Below, piece by piece: positions 1 to 8,977 of a stretch of DNA of 64,000 bases; position 1 is the stretch's first letter, and the number at the start of each line of letters is the position of its first letter. Location of the stretch: the NCBI GenBank assembly GCA_021776195.1, contig JAJFGK010000021.1:1-64000 (forward strand). Reading direction: 5' to 3'. The DNA comes from Kiloniellaceae bacterium. GTDB taxonomy: Bacteria > Pseudomonadota > Alphaproteobacteria > Kiloniellales > Kiloniellaceae. A model generated the notes under the pieces. That model was not told where the DNA came from. It made no database searches and saw only the letters and a program-made list of their open reading frames with translations. A program made the position numbers and the translations under genes.

Positions 1-180
1 GAGGCCGGTCGGGGTGAACTCGCGGCCATCGTTGCCGGCCTCGTCGTAACCGGCGACGCCAAAGTAGGTGTTGTAGTAACCGCCAAGGCCGAGCTTGACA
101 CCCTCTTCCGCGGAAGCGGGGGCCGCAGCCATGGCACCGGCAGCTACCAACGCCGTTGAGCCATACAGGACTTTTTTCAT
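1..180 (-). CDS. Outer-membrane porin, N-terminal part only (runs off the window)
   Basis: Sixty codons are visible, starting with ATG at 180. They begin with a clear Sec signal peptide: MKK, a hydrophobic stretch, and an AxA-type cleavage site after about residue 24 (APASA before EEG). The mature start (EEGVKLGLGGYYNTYFG) is typical of alphaproteobacterial trimeric porins, whose first beta strand reads like KLGLGGYY. A porin would sit in the outer membrane and allow diffusion of small solutes. A purine-rich stretch lies just upstream of the ATG. The family assignment rests only on the signal peptide and first strand, because the rest of the gene is outside the window. Confidence 0.75.
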   Translation of the reverse strand, partial: MKKVLYGSTALVAAGAMAAAPASAEEGVKLGLGGYYNTYFGVAGYDEAGNDGREFTPTGL

Positions 181-558
181 CGTTGTTTCTCTCTCTTCGA
201 AGCGTTGCAAAACACGAAGTAATTATCTGACCGAGGACCTTTTGGAGACCCAAAATTTGAACTCAGCCTGAGGGAAGAAGTTCTATGATCCCCCCGGAAC
301 ATCGATCTTTTTGGAGCAACTTCAGCCCCAAAAGACCAAGCGCATAAGGTCATGGAAGTACTGCTCGGTCAACAACTTGGGACCCGTTTCGTGGCAAATA
401 CACTTCACTGTGGCGTAATTGCCACAGGCACTGGTGCGGGGTATTCCGAGAGCCCTTGAATAGGGGTTCTCGAATATTCTGGGAACCCAAGAAATAAATA
501 TATGAAATCAATGAGATAACGAAAACGTGATCTATTCCCGCGGATGCGGCGGCCGGAC
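181..558. other. Intergenic region upstream of the porin and downstream of the redoxin-like gene
   Basis: No convincing gene in these 378 bases; the short reading frames here are chance. It should hold the porin promoter and leader (transcribed leftward). It is more AT-rich than its neighbours. A perfect short inverted repeat, TTTTGG-AGAC-CCAAAA, lies at 240-255, about 60 bases upstream of the porin start, and could be an operator or leader hairpin. An imperfect hairpin near 449-474 (GAGAGCCC with GGGGTTCTC) may be the end of the redoxin-like transcript. Both are weak calls. Confidence 0.4.
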
Positions 559-1689
559 TTACCGGCGTGCGGCGGCGAGTAGCACCGCGCGGCTCTCGCC
601 GCCCCCGCAACCGCAATTCTGGACCAAAAGGGATGTCGAAAAGACCAGGGCATCGCCGAGTCCCAGGCGGTGAACCCGATTCCCATATTCCGGAAAGACC
701 AATCCCGGCGACGCCTGGAAGACCGGGCCGACGCCAAGAAGAACGATAAAACGGACCCTTGGCGGCCAGTCCGGCAAGCTTGCCAGCCGTGTCGCGGCGA
801 TCTGCGCCTGGCCGCTGGGAAACCCGACGATGCGCGGCGGTAGCAGGCGAAATCCGCGGAATTGGTAGGCTTTTTCCAGCTGAACCGCGAGCCTCCGGCC
901 AACCGTGAGCTGCAAGTCACGGGCCGCGACCGGATCCGAAGCGGCAAGGGAGCGGCCATCGCCGCTCAGACCGAGCGCCCTTTGGGCCGCGTCGAGAGTC
1001 GGATCCGGCCAGGGATCGAGATCAGCCATTGCCGGTGCCGATCCAGGGCTGGACGGGATATCGCGTTTGCCGAGTTCGGTGCCGCCGTCCAGGGCCAGCA
1101 GCCGGCGAAGAACCAGAACCGGCGCGAGGGTCGTTTCCACCCGCACGGCGGGCGGGGCCGACCCGTCATAGGCTTGGCGTAGATAGGCCATCACTTCGTG
1201 ACAGACCTTCTCGATCGTCGCCCCAGACGAAGACCCAGAGGACGACCCAGAGGACGACCCGGTGGAAGACCCGCAAAACATCGCGTCGAGCCTTTGGTTG
1301 GGGTTGAGCACCAGGAAAGCGAGCGCGACCTGTTTCAGATCGTTCGGCCCGCCCTTTACTTCTGCAAGGGCCGCTCGATAGCTGCCCAAAACCTTGCCGT
1401 AGGGGTCTGACCATAGGTGAAAGGGCGGCGGCGAGCCGCCTGAAGCCTGTGTCGGCCCCTCCGAGATCGCCATCAAGTCCGCGCCCGCCTCGGCGAAAGG
1501 CGGCTGCCATGCGGCCAAGGCGGCGAGCCCTTGGGCCAGGTCTGGACCGGCGGGTAGCAGGGCCAAGACAACCGGACGCCCCCGGGTGCGCTCCAAAAGC
1601 ATGGTCACTTTTCCGGCCGCGTCCGGCAGCGCGAAGTTCGGCGCGAAGTCGCCGATTGCAAAGCCGACCCGCGCGTCCGATTCGGTCAT
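559..1689 (-). CDS. Redoxin-like protein fused to a degenerate 2OG-Fe(II) oxygenase-like domain
   Basis: 376 residues. Residues about 8-150 resemble the AhpC/TSA thioredoxin fold (GDFAPNFALPDAAG opening) but have no peroxidatic cysteine at the expected place after the PVVLALLPAG strand. The C-terminal part (about 190-376) follows the layout of the 2-oxoglutarate/Fe(II) oxygenase domain found in redoxin-2OG fusion proteins, ending with FPEYGNRVHR and ALVFSTSLL. The metal ligands appear lost: the usual HRD region reads AATRLAS, and the usual LLHE reads LLVQ. A four-unit GSST/GSSS linker encoded by 12-base repeats separates the halves. The start ATG overlaps the stop of the upstream sulfotransferase as ATGA, so the two are probably one operon. 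Probably a catalytically dead or repurposed protein; the role is unknown. Confidence 0.6.
   Translation of the reverse strand: MTESDARVGFAIGDFAPNFALPDAAGKVTMLLERTRGRPVVLALLPAGPDLAQGLAALAAWQPPFAEAGADLMAISEGPTQASGGSPPPFHLWSDPYGKVLGSYRAALAEVKGGPNDLKQVALAFLVLNPNQRLDAMFCGSSTGSSSGSSSGSSSGATIEKVCHEVMAYLRQAYDGSAPPAVRVETTLAPVLVLRRLLALDGGTELGKRDIPSSPGSAPAMADLDPWPDPTLDAAQRALGLSGDGRSLAASDPVAARDLQLTVGRRLAVQLEKAYQFRGFRLLPPRIVGFPSGQAQIAATRLASLPDWPPRVRFIVLLGVGPVFQASPGLVFPEYGNRVHRLGLGDALVFSTSLLVQNCGCGGGESRAVLLAAARR
1224..1271. repeat. Four tandem 12-base repeats inside the redoxin-like gene
   Basis: Four consecutive 12-base units; the two middle ones are identical (CAGAGGACGACC) and the outer ones differ at a few positions. 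Read on the minus strand they encode the linker GSST-GSSS-GSSS-GSSS. Such short in-frame repeats can expand or contract by slippage, changing only linker length. Confidence 0.85.
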
Positions 1690-2540
1690 ATCCCGCGCAG
1701 TTTCCCGGTTTTGGTGAGATACCCCAACCGAGTCATGGCGTCTCGGTGAGCCTCGGTCAATTGATCGACCTGGGCGGTCGAGAGTTCATCTCGCCAGCCA
1801 CCGACACGACCGCTGCGGAAAAACCGGGTGTCGCCGTCGGGGTGCGACTCGACGAACCCTGTCGAGCTTTCCTGGTTGCTCAGTTGGTCGAATGAGGCAT
1901 GGTCGATGGCACGCTTGAGGCGCGGGCGCTCATCCGGAAGCTCGAGAAAGCGGACGAGGTCGCCGAAGGCTTTCAGGGGTTTTTCCAGCATATCCTCGTA
2001 ACGGACCAGATGACGACGCAGACCCCGCGCCTTGGTCCAGGAATTGAAGTGACGGCTCCAGCCGCCGATGAACTGCGCCACTTTTTCCTCGGTCGCCGGC
2101 AGAAAATAGGCGTCGGCGCAAAGTCCGTCGACGGCTCGTTGGAGGGGAATTTTGAAATGATGGGCGAAGGATACCGCGACATCGAGCGGATTTCGCACGA
2201 TGTAGATCGCGCCCGCCGTGGCCTCGGGCGTGATCAGCGGCACGCCCCGCACGCTGGACAGCAGACTGTGGGTCTTGACGAAGGTATTCTGCGGCGAGGA
2301 CCCCGCAATCCAGGTATGAACCTTGGGGCGGATCAAATCGAGCGCTTCGCTGTCGGGGTCATCGATCTTTCGCCCCACGAAAGGCTGGTAGTGGATGAGA
2401 AAGCCATCGCCCAGGATATGATTGGGGAGTTCGTTGATCGGGATGGGGCCTTCGCGGTTGGCCAGAAAATTGGCCAGGAAGGCGCGCAGCCAGGTGTTGC
2501 CCGATTTGGGATAAGACGCCAACCAAATGATGCCCGACAC
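1686..2540 (-). CDS. PAPS-dependent sulfotransferase family protein
   Basis: 284 residues from a GTG start at 2540, chosen because the family homology begins here (SGIIWLASYPKSGNTW) and a GAGGGGG ribosome-binding stretch lies just upstream. An ATG further upstream would add a low-complexity arginine-rich extension. Residues 10-17 (YPKSGNTW) form the 5-prime-phosphosulfate loop; RNPLDVAVS near residue 120 is the 3-prime-phosphate motif. It should transfer sulfate from PAPS to a hydroxyl or amine acceptor, which cannot be identified from sequence. It overlaps the redoxin-like gene by four bases and is divergent from a second sulfotransferase at 2770. Confidence 0.85.
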   Translation of the reverse strand: MSGIIWLASYPKSGNTWLRAFLANFLANREGPIPINELPNHILGDGFLIHYQPFVGRKIDDPDSEALDLIRPKVHTWIAGSSPQNTFVKTHSLLSSVRGVPLITPEATAGAIYIVRNPLDVAVSFAHHFKIPLQRAVDGLCADAYFLPATEEKVAQFIGGWSRHFNSWTKARGLRRHLVRYEDMLEKPLKAFGDLVRFLELPDERPRLKRAIDHASFDQLSNQESSTGFVESHPDGDTRFFRSGRVGGWRDELSTAQVDQLTEAHRDAMTRLGYLTKTGKLRGI

Positions 2541-2769
2541 CGCTCTGCGCCCCCTCGCCCGTTGGAGTACGGCCCAATACCGAACCGCCGGCTGTTTAGA
2601 CCCGAGCCAGCCACAAGGCAAGCGTCCGACGGCACCGGGACCAGCCGGCCCCAGGGTCCGGTGAACGCTTGCCGCCGATGAACCCTTTCGCCATAATCCG
2701 CGCCGCTTGCCGCCCGGTCCCGGTTCCGCCGCCACCAGCTCGCCGGCGCCCTTTTGCGAAAGACGCTTC

Positions 2770-3885
2770 ATGTTGAGCCTCAAGAACATAGAGCCTGAAA
2801 AGGCCTTCGACATCGCCCGCCGCATGCAGGCTGATGGCAAACTCGACGAGGCACGCAAAATCTATGAACAGCTGCTGCATCAGATGCCGCGGCATCCGCA
2901 GTCCCTGACCATGCTGGGTTCGATCGCCTATCAGCAGGGCGACGACTTGCAAGGCGAGGCTTTCATCGACCGGGCCATCGAGGTCTACCGCGAACTGCTG
3001 CCCCACGCACCGCACGACCCGGGCCTGCGCGGCTCTATGATGAACCTCCTGATGACGCGCCAGCACACGGGCGAAGCCGAAGCGCTGGCAGCCGATTTGA
3101 TGCTGCCGATCAACCCGGTCCGCGCGACTCGCGCGCAATTCGAGAGTGCCCGCGGTGCCGCGATCGCCAAGGATATCCCGCTGATCTTGATCAACACCGT
3201 CCCGAAATCCGCCAGCGAGAGTATCTGGAACAGGCTGGCGGAGGGCCTTGGCACGGCGCAAGGGCACCTGTCGCTGTGCCTCTATCCTGATTGCTGTCTG
3301 TTGCCGGCCCGGGTGACCGAGGGGCTGCGCGGCGGTCTGATCGCCAAGGAACATATTCCAGCGACCCGGCATAACCTCGACGTCATGGCGCAACAGGGGC
3401 TCAAACGCATGGTTTTCCATGTCCGCGACCCACGGCAGGTGACCTTGTCCTGGGCCCATTTTGTGCGCGACGACATCTCGATGCGGCTGATGGGGCCGCT
3501 GTGGCGCAAGATCGTGCCACCTGCGGCGGTTTTGCAGCAGGAGTTCAGCGGGTTGTTGGACTGGTGTATCGATCACTTCCTGCCGGGAACCCTTGAATTC
3601 ATGGCGGGCTGGATGGCTCTTGAGCAGAAGTCCGACGCGCCTTTGGAAATCCAGTTCATGTCGTTCGAGCGTTTCCTCGACGACCCGCGCGGCTACCTGG
3701 ACGAGGTTCTGGATTTCGCTGGGGTCGATCGGGCTCTGTTTCGCGACAAGGATGACGCCGAGGTCGTTCACCTGCGCAAGGGACAGAAGGACGAATGGCG
3801 CCAGGTTCTCTCCAAAGCCCAACAGGATCGGGCTTGGCGGCAGATCCCTAGCGACATGGCCGAGGCTTTCGGGTGGCAGGCTTGA
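2770..3885 (+). CDS. TPR-containing sulfotransferase-like protein
   Basis: 371 residues. The N-terminal 110 or so form tetratricopeptide-like helices (KAFDIARRMQADGKLDEARK and following). The remainder is a P-loop sulfotransferase-like domain with PKSASES near residue 145 in the phosphosulfate-loop position and RDPRQVTLSWAH near residue 219 in the 3-prime-phosphate position. The loop departs from the usual PKSGTTW, so activity is not assured. The start at 2770 is preferred over an upstream ATG at 2707 because homology begins with MLSLKNIEPEKAF. Divergent from the other sulfotransferase across 229 bases that must hold both promoters. The TPR part probably mediates protein contacts. Confidence 0.75.
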   Translation: MLSLKNIEPEKAFDIARRMQADGKLDEARKIYEQLLHQMPRHPQSLTMLGSIAYQQGDDLQGEAFIDRAIEVYRELLPHAPHDPGLRGSMMNLLMTRQHTGEAEALAADLMLPINPVRATRAQFESARGAAIAKDIPLILINTVPKSASESIWNRLAEGLGTAQGHLSLCLYPDCCLLPARVTEGLRGGLIAKEHIPATRHNLDVMAQQGLKRMVFHVRDPRQVTLSWAHFVRDDISMRLMGPLWRKIVPPAAVLQQEFSGLLDWCIDHFLPGTLEFMAGWMALEQKSDAPLEIQFMSFERFLDDPRGYLDEVLDFAGVDRALFRDKDDAEVVHLRKGQKDEWRQVLSKAQQDRAWRQIPSDMAEAFGWQA

Positions 3886-4057
3886 TCGGGCCGCTGGCGT
3901 TGACGCGGTGCCGATTCCAGCCCGCGCCAGACGGCCGTTACGCCTATGGAATTTTGCCCGGCGACGCGTTATGGTCCAGCGCCGCGCGGCCAGGAACGCA
4001 ACGACGCGGCGGCGATTGGCCGCCTCGCATCAACTCATTGAGCCTTATGGATGTAAC

Positions 4058-4630
4058 GTGAGAACGCAATCGATCGAGACCCGGAATGGGGAAATCTTGC
4101 CACGTCTTTGTGCGGTCGCTCTCGTGGCAGCGCTTGCCGCGTGCGGTAACTTCGCGAGCGACGGCGAGACGACCTATCCGGAAGACGACAATCGCAAGAC
4201 CGGCCAAGGGACCTACGATTCGGGGTCCCTGGGCAGCGTCTTCGGCGAAGGCGGGCTGTCGCTCGGAGGCGAAGAGACCGCCGGGCCGGGCACCGGCGGC
4301 GGCGGTGGGATTGGCGTCAACAGCTTCCTTTGGCGCGCTTCGCTGGATACCGTGTCCTTCATGCCCCTGGCCTCGGCCGATCCCTTCGGTGGCGTCATCA
4401 TCTCGGATTGGTACACGCCACCCGACGTTCAAAACGAACGTTTCAAGATCAATGTCTTTATTCTTGGCCGCGAGCTTCGAGCCGACGGAATTCGCGCAAG
4501 GGTCTTTCGCCAGCAGCGCGACGGCGTCGGCGCCTGGCTGGACAGTCGGGTCGCCGAATCGACGAACAGCGAGCTCGAGGACGCTATTCTCACCCGGGCC
4601 CGGCAAATGCGTATCGCGGCTCTCCAATGA
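4058..4630 (+). CDS. DUF3576 family lipoprotein
   Basis: Up to 190 residues from GTG at 4058. A hydrophobic segment ends in the lipobox LAAC followed by glycine, so it is probably a lipid-anchored periplasmic or outer-membrane protein. The linker is Gly/Ser-rich, and the conserved domain (VNSFLWRASLDTVSFMPL, SADPFGGVIISDWY) matches the alphaproteobacterial DUF3576 family of unknown function. A TTG at 4097 with a good GGGGAA ribosome-binding sequence is an equally plausible start and would leave a short MPR before the hydrophobic core. It lies just upstream of leuS on the same strand. Confidence 0.8.
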   Translation: MRTQSIETRNGEILPRLCAVALVAALAACGNFASDGETTYPEDDNRKTGQGTYDSGSLGSVFGEGGLSLGGEETAGPGTGGGGGIGVNSFLWRASLDTVSFMPLASADPFGGVIISDWYTPPDVQNERFKINVFILGRELRADGIRARVFRQQRDGVGAWLDSRVAESTNSELEDAILTRARQMRIAALQ

Positions 4631-4705
4631 TCGCCGGCCGGTCCTTTCCGGCCGCGCCCCGGACTGCCTGTCCAATCTCCTCTCGCAACACAGTGACGGA
4701 ACACG

Positions 4706-7267
4706 ATGGAGCGGTATAACCCAAGGGAAACCGAGCCCAAGTGGCAAGACGTCTGGACGCAGCGCAAGAGTTTCGCCGCGTCCGAGGCATCGGACCGGCC
4801 TAAGTACTATGTTCTGGAGATGTTTCCCTATCCTTCGGGCCGCATACACATGGGCCATGTGCGGAACTACGCCATGGGTGACGTGGTGGCGCGCTACAAA
4901 CGGGCCCGAGGGTTCAACGTTCTGCACCCGATGGGATGGGATGCCTTTGGGTTGCCGGCCGAGAACGCGGCCTTCGACAAGGGCGCGCATCCCGGGGCTT
5001 GGACTTACGAGAATATCGCCGCCATGCGTGGGCAACTTCAGTCCATGGGACTTTCCCTGGATTGGGATCGCGAGTTGGCGACCTGTCATCCTGGCTACTA
5101 CCGCCACCAGCAGGCGTTGTTCCTCGATTTCCTCGACAAGGGGCTGGTGTATCGCAAGGAATCCTGGGTCAATTGGGACCCGGTCGACCAGACGGTGCTG
5201 GCCAACGAACAGGTCATCGACGGGCGCGGCTGGCGCTCCGATGCGGAGGTCGAGAAGCGGCGGCTGTCCCAGTGGTTCTTCAAGATCACGGCCTACGCCG
5301 AAGACCTATTGACCGCGTTGCAATCGTTGGAGCGTTGGCCGGACAAGGTCCGCGTGATGCAGGACAACTGGATCGGGCGCTCCGAGGGTGCGCGCGTGTT
5401 TTTCCCGCTGGCCGATCGCGAGGCGTCCCTCGAGGTCTTTACGACCCGGCCCGATACGCTTTTCGGCGCTTCCTTTTGCGCACTGTCGCCCAATCACCCG
5501 CTGGCGGCGGAGATCGCGGCGGCGGATCCGGCGGCGGAAGCCTTCATTGCCAAGTGCAACCGCATCGGCACCAGCGAGGAGGCGGTCGCCACTGCCGATA
5601 AGGAAGGCTACGACACGGGATTGGAAACGGTCCACCCGCTGGATCCGACCTGGCGCCTGCCGCTTTACATCGCCAACTTCGTGCTCATGGACTATGGCAC
5701 CGGTGCGATCTTTGGCTGTCCGGCCCATGATCAACGCGATCTCGACTTCGCCCGCAAGTACGGCCTGCCGATCACCCCAGTAATTCTTCCGGCCGGTGAG
5801 GACTCCTCCAGTTTTGCCATTGGTGGCGAGGCCTATGTCGGAGAGGGCCTGGCGATCAACTCGCGCTTTCTCGACGGTCTCTCGGTCGATGCGGCCAAAC
5901 GCTCGGTAATCGAGCGGCTCCAGGAAGACGGCACCGGCCAGGGCACCATCGAGTACCGGCTGCGCGACTGGGGGGTTTCCCGGCAGCGCTATTGGGGCAG
6001 CCCGATCCCGATCGTGCACTGCCCCTCCTGCGGCGCCGTGCCGGTGCCGCGCGCCGACCTGCCGGTGGTCCTGCCCGAGGACGTAACCTTCGACGTGCCC
6101 GGCAGCCCGCTGGCACGGCATCCGACCTGGAAGTTTGTCGATTGCCCGCGCTGCGGGGCGGCGGCGGAGCGGGACTGCGATACCATGGATACCTTCGTCG
6201 ATTCCTCCTGGTACTTCGCCCGTTTTTGCGCGCCGCGCGCCGATCAACCCCTGGACCGGGCGGCGGTCGACTACTGGTTGCCGGTCGACCAGTACATCGG
6301 CGGGGTCGAGCACGCCGTCCTGCATCTGCTCTATTCGCGGTTCTTCACCCGGGCGCTGCAGGCTTGCGGGCATTTGGACCTGCGAGAGCCCTTCGATGGG
6401 CTCTTTACCCAGGGGATGGTCTGTCATCGCACCTTCCGGGACGCCACTGGCGCCTGGCTTGAGCCAGGTGAGGTCGTTTTTGCCCAGAATGGCGCGTTGG
6501 AAGACCCGAAGGGCGGCAAAGTGATCGAAGGCCGCTCCGAAAAGATGAGCAAGTCGAAGAAAAACACCGTGGATCCGGCCGAGATCATCGAGCGCTATGG
6601 GGCCGACACCGCGCGCTGGTTCATGCTCTCCGACAGCCCGCCGGATCGCGATCTGGAATGGACCGAGTCGGGTATCGAGGGAGCCTTTCGTTTCGTACAA
6701 CGGCTTTGGCGGCTGGTTCAGGAGGCTCGGCCGGCGATGGCCGCGCCCGGTTCCGCGATGCCCAACAGTCTCGAGGCCGGATCCCTGGAGCTGCGCCGGG
6801 CCGTCCACCGAACTATCGCCGCGTTGGGCGAGGATCTGGAGCAGTTCCGATTCAATCGTGCCGTGGCGCGGATTTATGAGCTGTCCAATTCCCTTGGCGG
6901 CTTCAAGGCGACGACGCCGGCGCAAGCCTGGGTTCTGCGCGAGGCCTGGGAGGTGATCGCACGTCTGATCAATCCGATGATGCCCCATTTTGCCGAAGAG
7001 CTCTGGCTGGCTCTTGGCCACGATAATCCGCTGGTGGACGAAGACTGGCCGGCGACCGATCCTTCGCTCCTGGTGGATGAGTCGGTGATCGTTGTGGTCC
7101 AGGTGAACGGCAAGAAGCGGGGCACGATCGAGGTGCCGCTGGATTGCCAGGATGACACCAGCCGCGATTCCGCGTTGGCCCTGGAAGGGGTGCAGCGGAT
7201 TCTCGATGGAAAGCAACCGCGCAAGGTGATCGTGGTGCCAAATCGGATTGTGAACATTGTTGCCTGA
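4706..7267 (+). CDS. leuS: Leucyl-tRNA synthetase
   Basis: 853 residues, normal for the family. Class I aminoacyl-tRNA synthetase that charges tRNA-Leu in the cytoplasm. The HIGH signature appears as HMGH near residue 48 ([17 protein letters not shown]). The KMSKS loop is intact near residue 612. The editing (CP1) domain contains TTRPDTLFG. Zinc-type cysteine pairs ([15 protein letters not shown]) occur in the middle. The start at 4706 gives the typical [14 protein letters not shown] opening. It is followed with overlap by lptE and then holA, the common alphaproteobacterial order leuS-lptE-holA. Confidence 0.98.
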   Translation: MERYNPRETEPKWQDVWTQRKSFAASEASDRPKYYVLEMFPYPSGRIHMGHVRNYAMGDVVARYKRARGFNVLHPMGWDAFGLPAENAAFDKGAHPGAWTYENIAAMRGQLQSMGLSLDWDRELATCHPGYYRHQQALFLDFLDKGLVYRKESWVNWDPVDQTVLANEQVIDGRGWRSDAEVEKRRLSQWFFKITAYAEDLLTALQSLERWPDKVRVMQDNWIGRSEGARVFFPLADREASLEVFTTRPDTLFGASFCALSPNHPLAAEIAAADPAAEAFIAKCNRIGTSEEAVATADKEGYDTGLETVHPLDPTWRLPLYIANFVLMDYGTGAIFGCPAHDQRDLDFARKYGLPITPVILPAGEDSSSFAIGGEAYVGEGLAINSRFLDGLSVDAAKRSVIERLQEDGTGQGTIEYRLRDWGVSRQRYWGSPIPIVHCPSCGAVPVPRADLPVVLPEDVTFDVPGSPLARHPTWKFVDCPRCGAAAERDCDTMDTFVDSSWYFARFCAPRADQPLDRAAVDYWLPVDQYIGGVEHAVLHLLYSRFFTRALQACGHLDLREPFDGLFTQGMVCHRTFRDATGAWLEPGEVVFAQNGALEDPKGGKVIEGRSEKMSKSKKNTVDPAEIIERYGADTARWFMLSDSPPDRDLEWTESGIEGAFRFVQRLWRLVQEARPAMAAPGSAMPNSLEAGSLELRRAVHRTIAALGEDLEQFRFNRAVARIYELSNSLGGFKATTPAQAWVLREAWEVIARLINPMMPHFAEELWLALGHDNPLVDEDWPATDPSLLVDESVIVVVQVNGKKRGTIEVPLDCQDDTSRDSALALEGVQRILDGKQPRKVIVVPNRIVNIVA

Positions 7268-7805
7268 GCGAGAACGATGCAACCCGTGGCGGCCGCCGGT
7301 CAGGCGCCTGTTGGTTCTGGGCCTGCTATCCCTGGTGGCGGCCTGCGGGTTTCAGCCGCTCTATGGCGAGCGGGACGATGGTCGGGCAGGTGTCGGGTCG
7401 CAATTGGCCCAAGTGTTGATCCTGCCGATATCGGAGCGCGCCGGCCAGCAGCTACACAATCTGCTGCGCGATCGGTTCAATCCTGCTGGGCAGCCCGCGG
7501 CTTCGCAGTACGAGCTCAAAATCGAAGTTCACGAGACGATCCGCAAGCTCGGTGTCAGCCTCGACGCTACCGCGACACGCGCCAATCTAACTCTTCGCGC
7601 GGTCTTCATTCTGCGTTCGAGGGACAACAAGAAGATTCTTTTTCAAGGCAACACCAGTTCCACCAACAGTTACGATATTTTCGATCTTGAGATCCAATAC
7701 TCCACAGTCGCCTCTGAGGAAGACGCTCGGCTCCGCGGATTAACGGAGCTTTCCGATTCGATTAAAACGAGAGTAGCTCTCTATTTGCGCAAACAATCGT
7801 CCTAA
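7257..7805 (+). CDS. lptE: LPS-assembly lipoprotein LptE
   Basis: 182 residues from TTG at 7257 (a second TTG follows at 7260), overlapping the leuS stop by about 10 bases; no ATG is available in frame before the signal peptide. The lipobox LVAAC at residue 30 is followed by GFQPLYG, the hallmark of LptE. In the outer membrane LptE plugs LptD and helps place lipopolysaccharide in the outer leaflet. The body contains the typical strands ([17 protein letters not shown]) and ends in a helix with [11 protein letters not shown]. Its presence fits an organism with LPS and the large polysaccharide locus further on. Confidence 0.92.
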   Translation: MLPERERCNPWRPPVRRLLVLGLLSLVAACGFQPLYGERDDGRAGVGSQLAQVLILPISERAGQQLHNLLRDRFNPAGQPAASQYELKIEVHETIRKLGVSLDATATRANLTLRAVFILRSRDNKKILFQGNTSSTNSYDIFDLEIQYSTVASEEDARLRGLTELSDSIKTRVALYLRKQSS

Positions 7806-7865
7806 CCGTCCGGGAAATGGGGCTGCCTGGGTCGGTCGGATGCCAGACAGGGTCAAGGAGGCGTC

Positions 7866-8894
7866 TTGAAAATTTCGCCTGGGCAGGTTGATCGTTTTAT
7901 CACCAATCTCCCGCCGGAAATCCGCGGGGTCCTGCTTTATGGCCCGGACCGTGGCTTGGTGCTAGAGCGGCTCAAAGCCCTCACGGCAACTGTAGTCCCG
8001 GATCCTGACGACCCCTTTTGCATTTTGGATCTTCCCGGATCCGCTGTCGACAAGGATCCTGCCCGTCTCAACGACGAAGCGGCCGCGATTGCCCTCACGG
8101 GAGGCCGGCGGGTGGTCCGTCTGCGCGATTGCGGCGACGGACAATCCAAGATTTTGGACGCCTTTCTAAAAGCCCCGGTCGGCGACGCGCTGGTCCTGGT
8201 GGAAGCAGCGGATTTGCCGGGTCGCTCGGCGCTCCGCAAGATTTTCGAGGCGGCCGGCTTCGGGGCGGCGATCGCCTGCTACCGGGATGACGCCAAGGAT
8301 GTTGTTCGGTTTGCGCGGTCGATGTTGCAGGATGCGGGGATCGCTGTTGAGGGTGAAGCGCTACAGTATCTGGTCGCTTCTTTGGGCAATGATCGCCTGG
8401 TGTCCCGCCGCGAGATTGAAAAACTGATCCTGTTCAAAGCCGATTCCACGACACCCCTGACCTTCGACGAAACTCGGATGGTGGTTGGGGATAGTGCGGA
8501 ACGGACCCTTGAGGATCTGGCCTTTGCGGTGGCCGACGGCGACTGCGGGGCTATGGAGCGCGTCCTGAGTCGGTCGGTGTCGGAGGGGGTGCAGGCGCCC
8601 GCCTTGATGCGCCAGGTCGGCGGTCATTTTTTGCGGCTTCACGCCTGCCGCATCCAGGTCGATGACGGCATGACCGCGGAGGCCGCCATGGCGCGGCTCA
8701 GACCCCCGGTATTTTGGAAGGTCAAGGATCGCTTTGCCGGTCAGGTACGGCGTTGGGACCGGCGCGCGTTGGGGCGGATCTTGGACCGGCTGTTGGCGGT
8801 AGAGCGGCAAACCAAGCAGAGCGGCCAGCCGGCAGAGCTGCTGGCGCGTCATACGCTGCACGAGTTAACGGTCTGGCTTGGCGATCGCAGGTAG
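7866..8894 (+). CDS. holA: DNA polymerase III subunit delta
   Basis: 342 residues starting with TTG at 7866, supported by a perfect AAGGAGG five bases upstream. Delta is the clamp-loader wrench that opens the beta clamp; the N-terminal part has the AAA+-like fold (LLYGPDRGLVLERL) and the C-terminal part the helical collar (RQTKQSGQP near the end). Third gene of the leuS-lptE-holA unit. It ends 83 bases before the convergent parB gene. Confidence 0.92.
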   Translation: MKISPGQVDRFITNLPPEIRGVLLYGPDRGLVLERLKALTATVVPDPDDPFCILDLPGSAVDKDPARLNDEAAAIALTGGRRVVRLRDCGDGQSKILDAFLKAPVGDALVLVEAADLPGRSALRKIFEAAGFGAAIACYRDDAKDVVRFARSMLQDAGIAVEGEALQYLVASLGNDRLVSRREIEKLILFKADSTTPLTFDETRMVVGDSAERTLEDLAFAVADGDCGAMERVLSRSVSEGVQAPALMRQVGGHFLRLHACRIQVDDGMTAEAAMARLRPPVFWKVKDRFAGQVRRWDRRALGRILDRLLAVERQTKQSGQPAELLARHTLHELTVWLGDRR

Positions 8895-8977
8895 ACTAGC
8901 TAATAGGTAGACCGTTCTGATCGTTAATTATTCTTTTACTATAATATCTTACACATTGACGGACCGGTTGGTAAACA

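Noticed and set aside
836..846. ops-like GGCGGTAGCAG in the redoxin-like gene
   Set aside because: It lies inside a coding region on the strand opposite to transcription and lacks the GCGT end; chance match.
2596..3822. A 408-codon antisense frame opposite the TPR sulfotransferase
   Set aside because: Low-complexity His/Gln/Arg-rich translation; the sense frame has TPR and sulfotransferase motifs.
3873..4061. A 62-codon frame between the sulfotransferase and the lipoprotein gene
   Set aside because: Begins inside the end of the sulfotransferase gene, has no ribosome-binding sequence or recognisable domain.
5306..7282. A 658-codon antisense frame opposite leuS
   Set aside because: Shadow of leuS; no family motifs and composition typical of antisense frames in high-GC genes.
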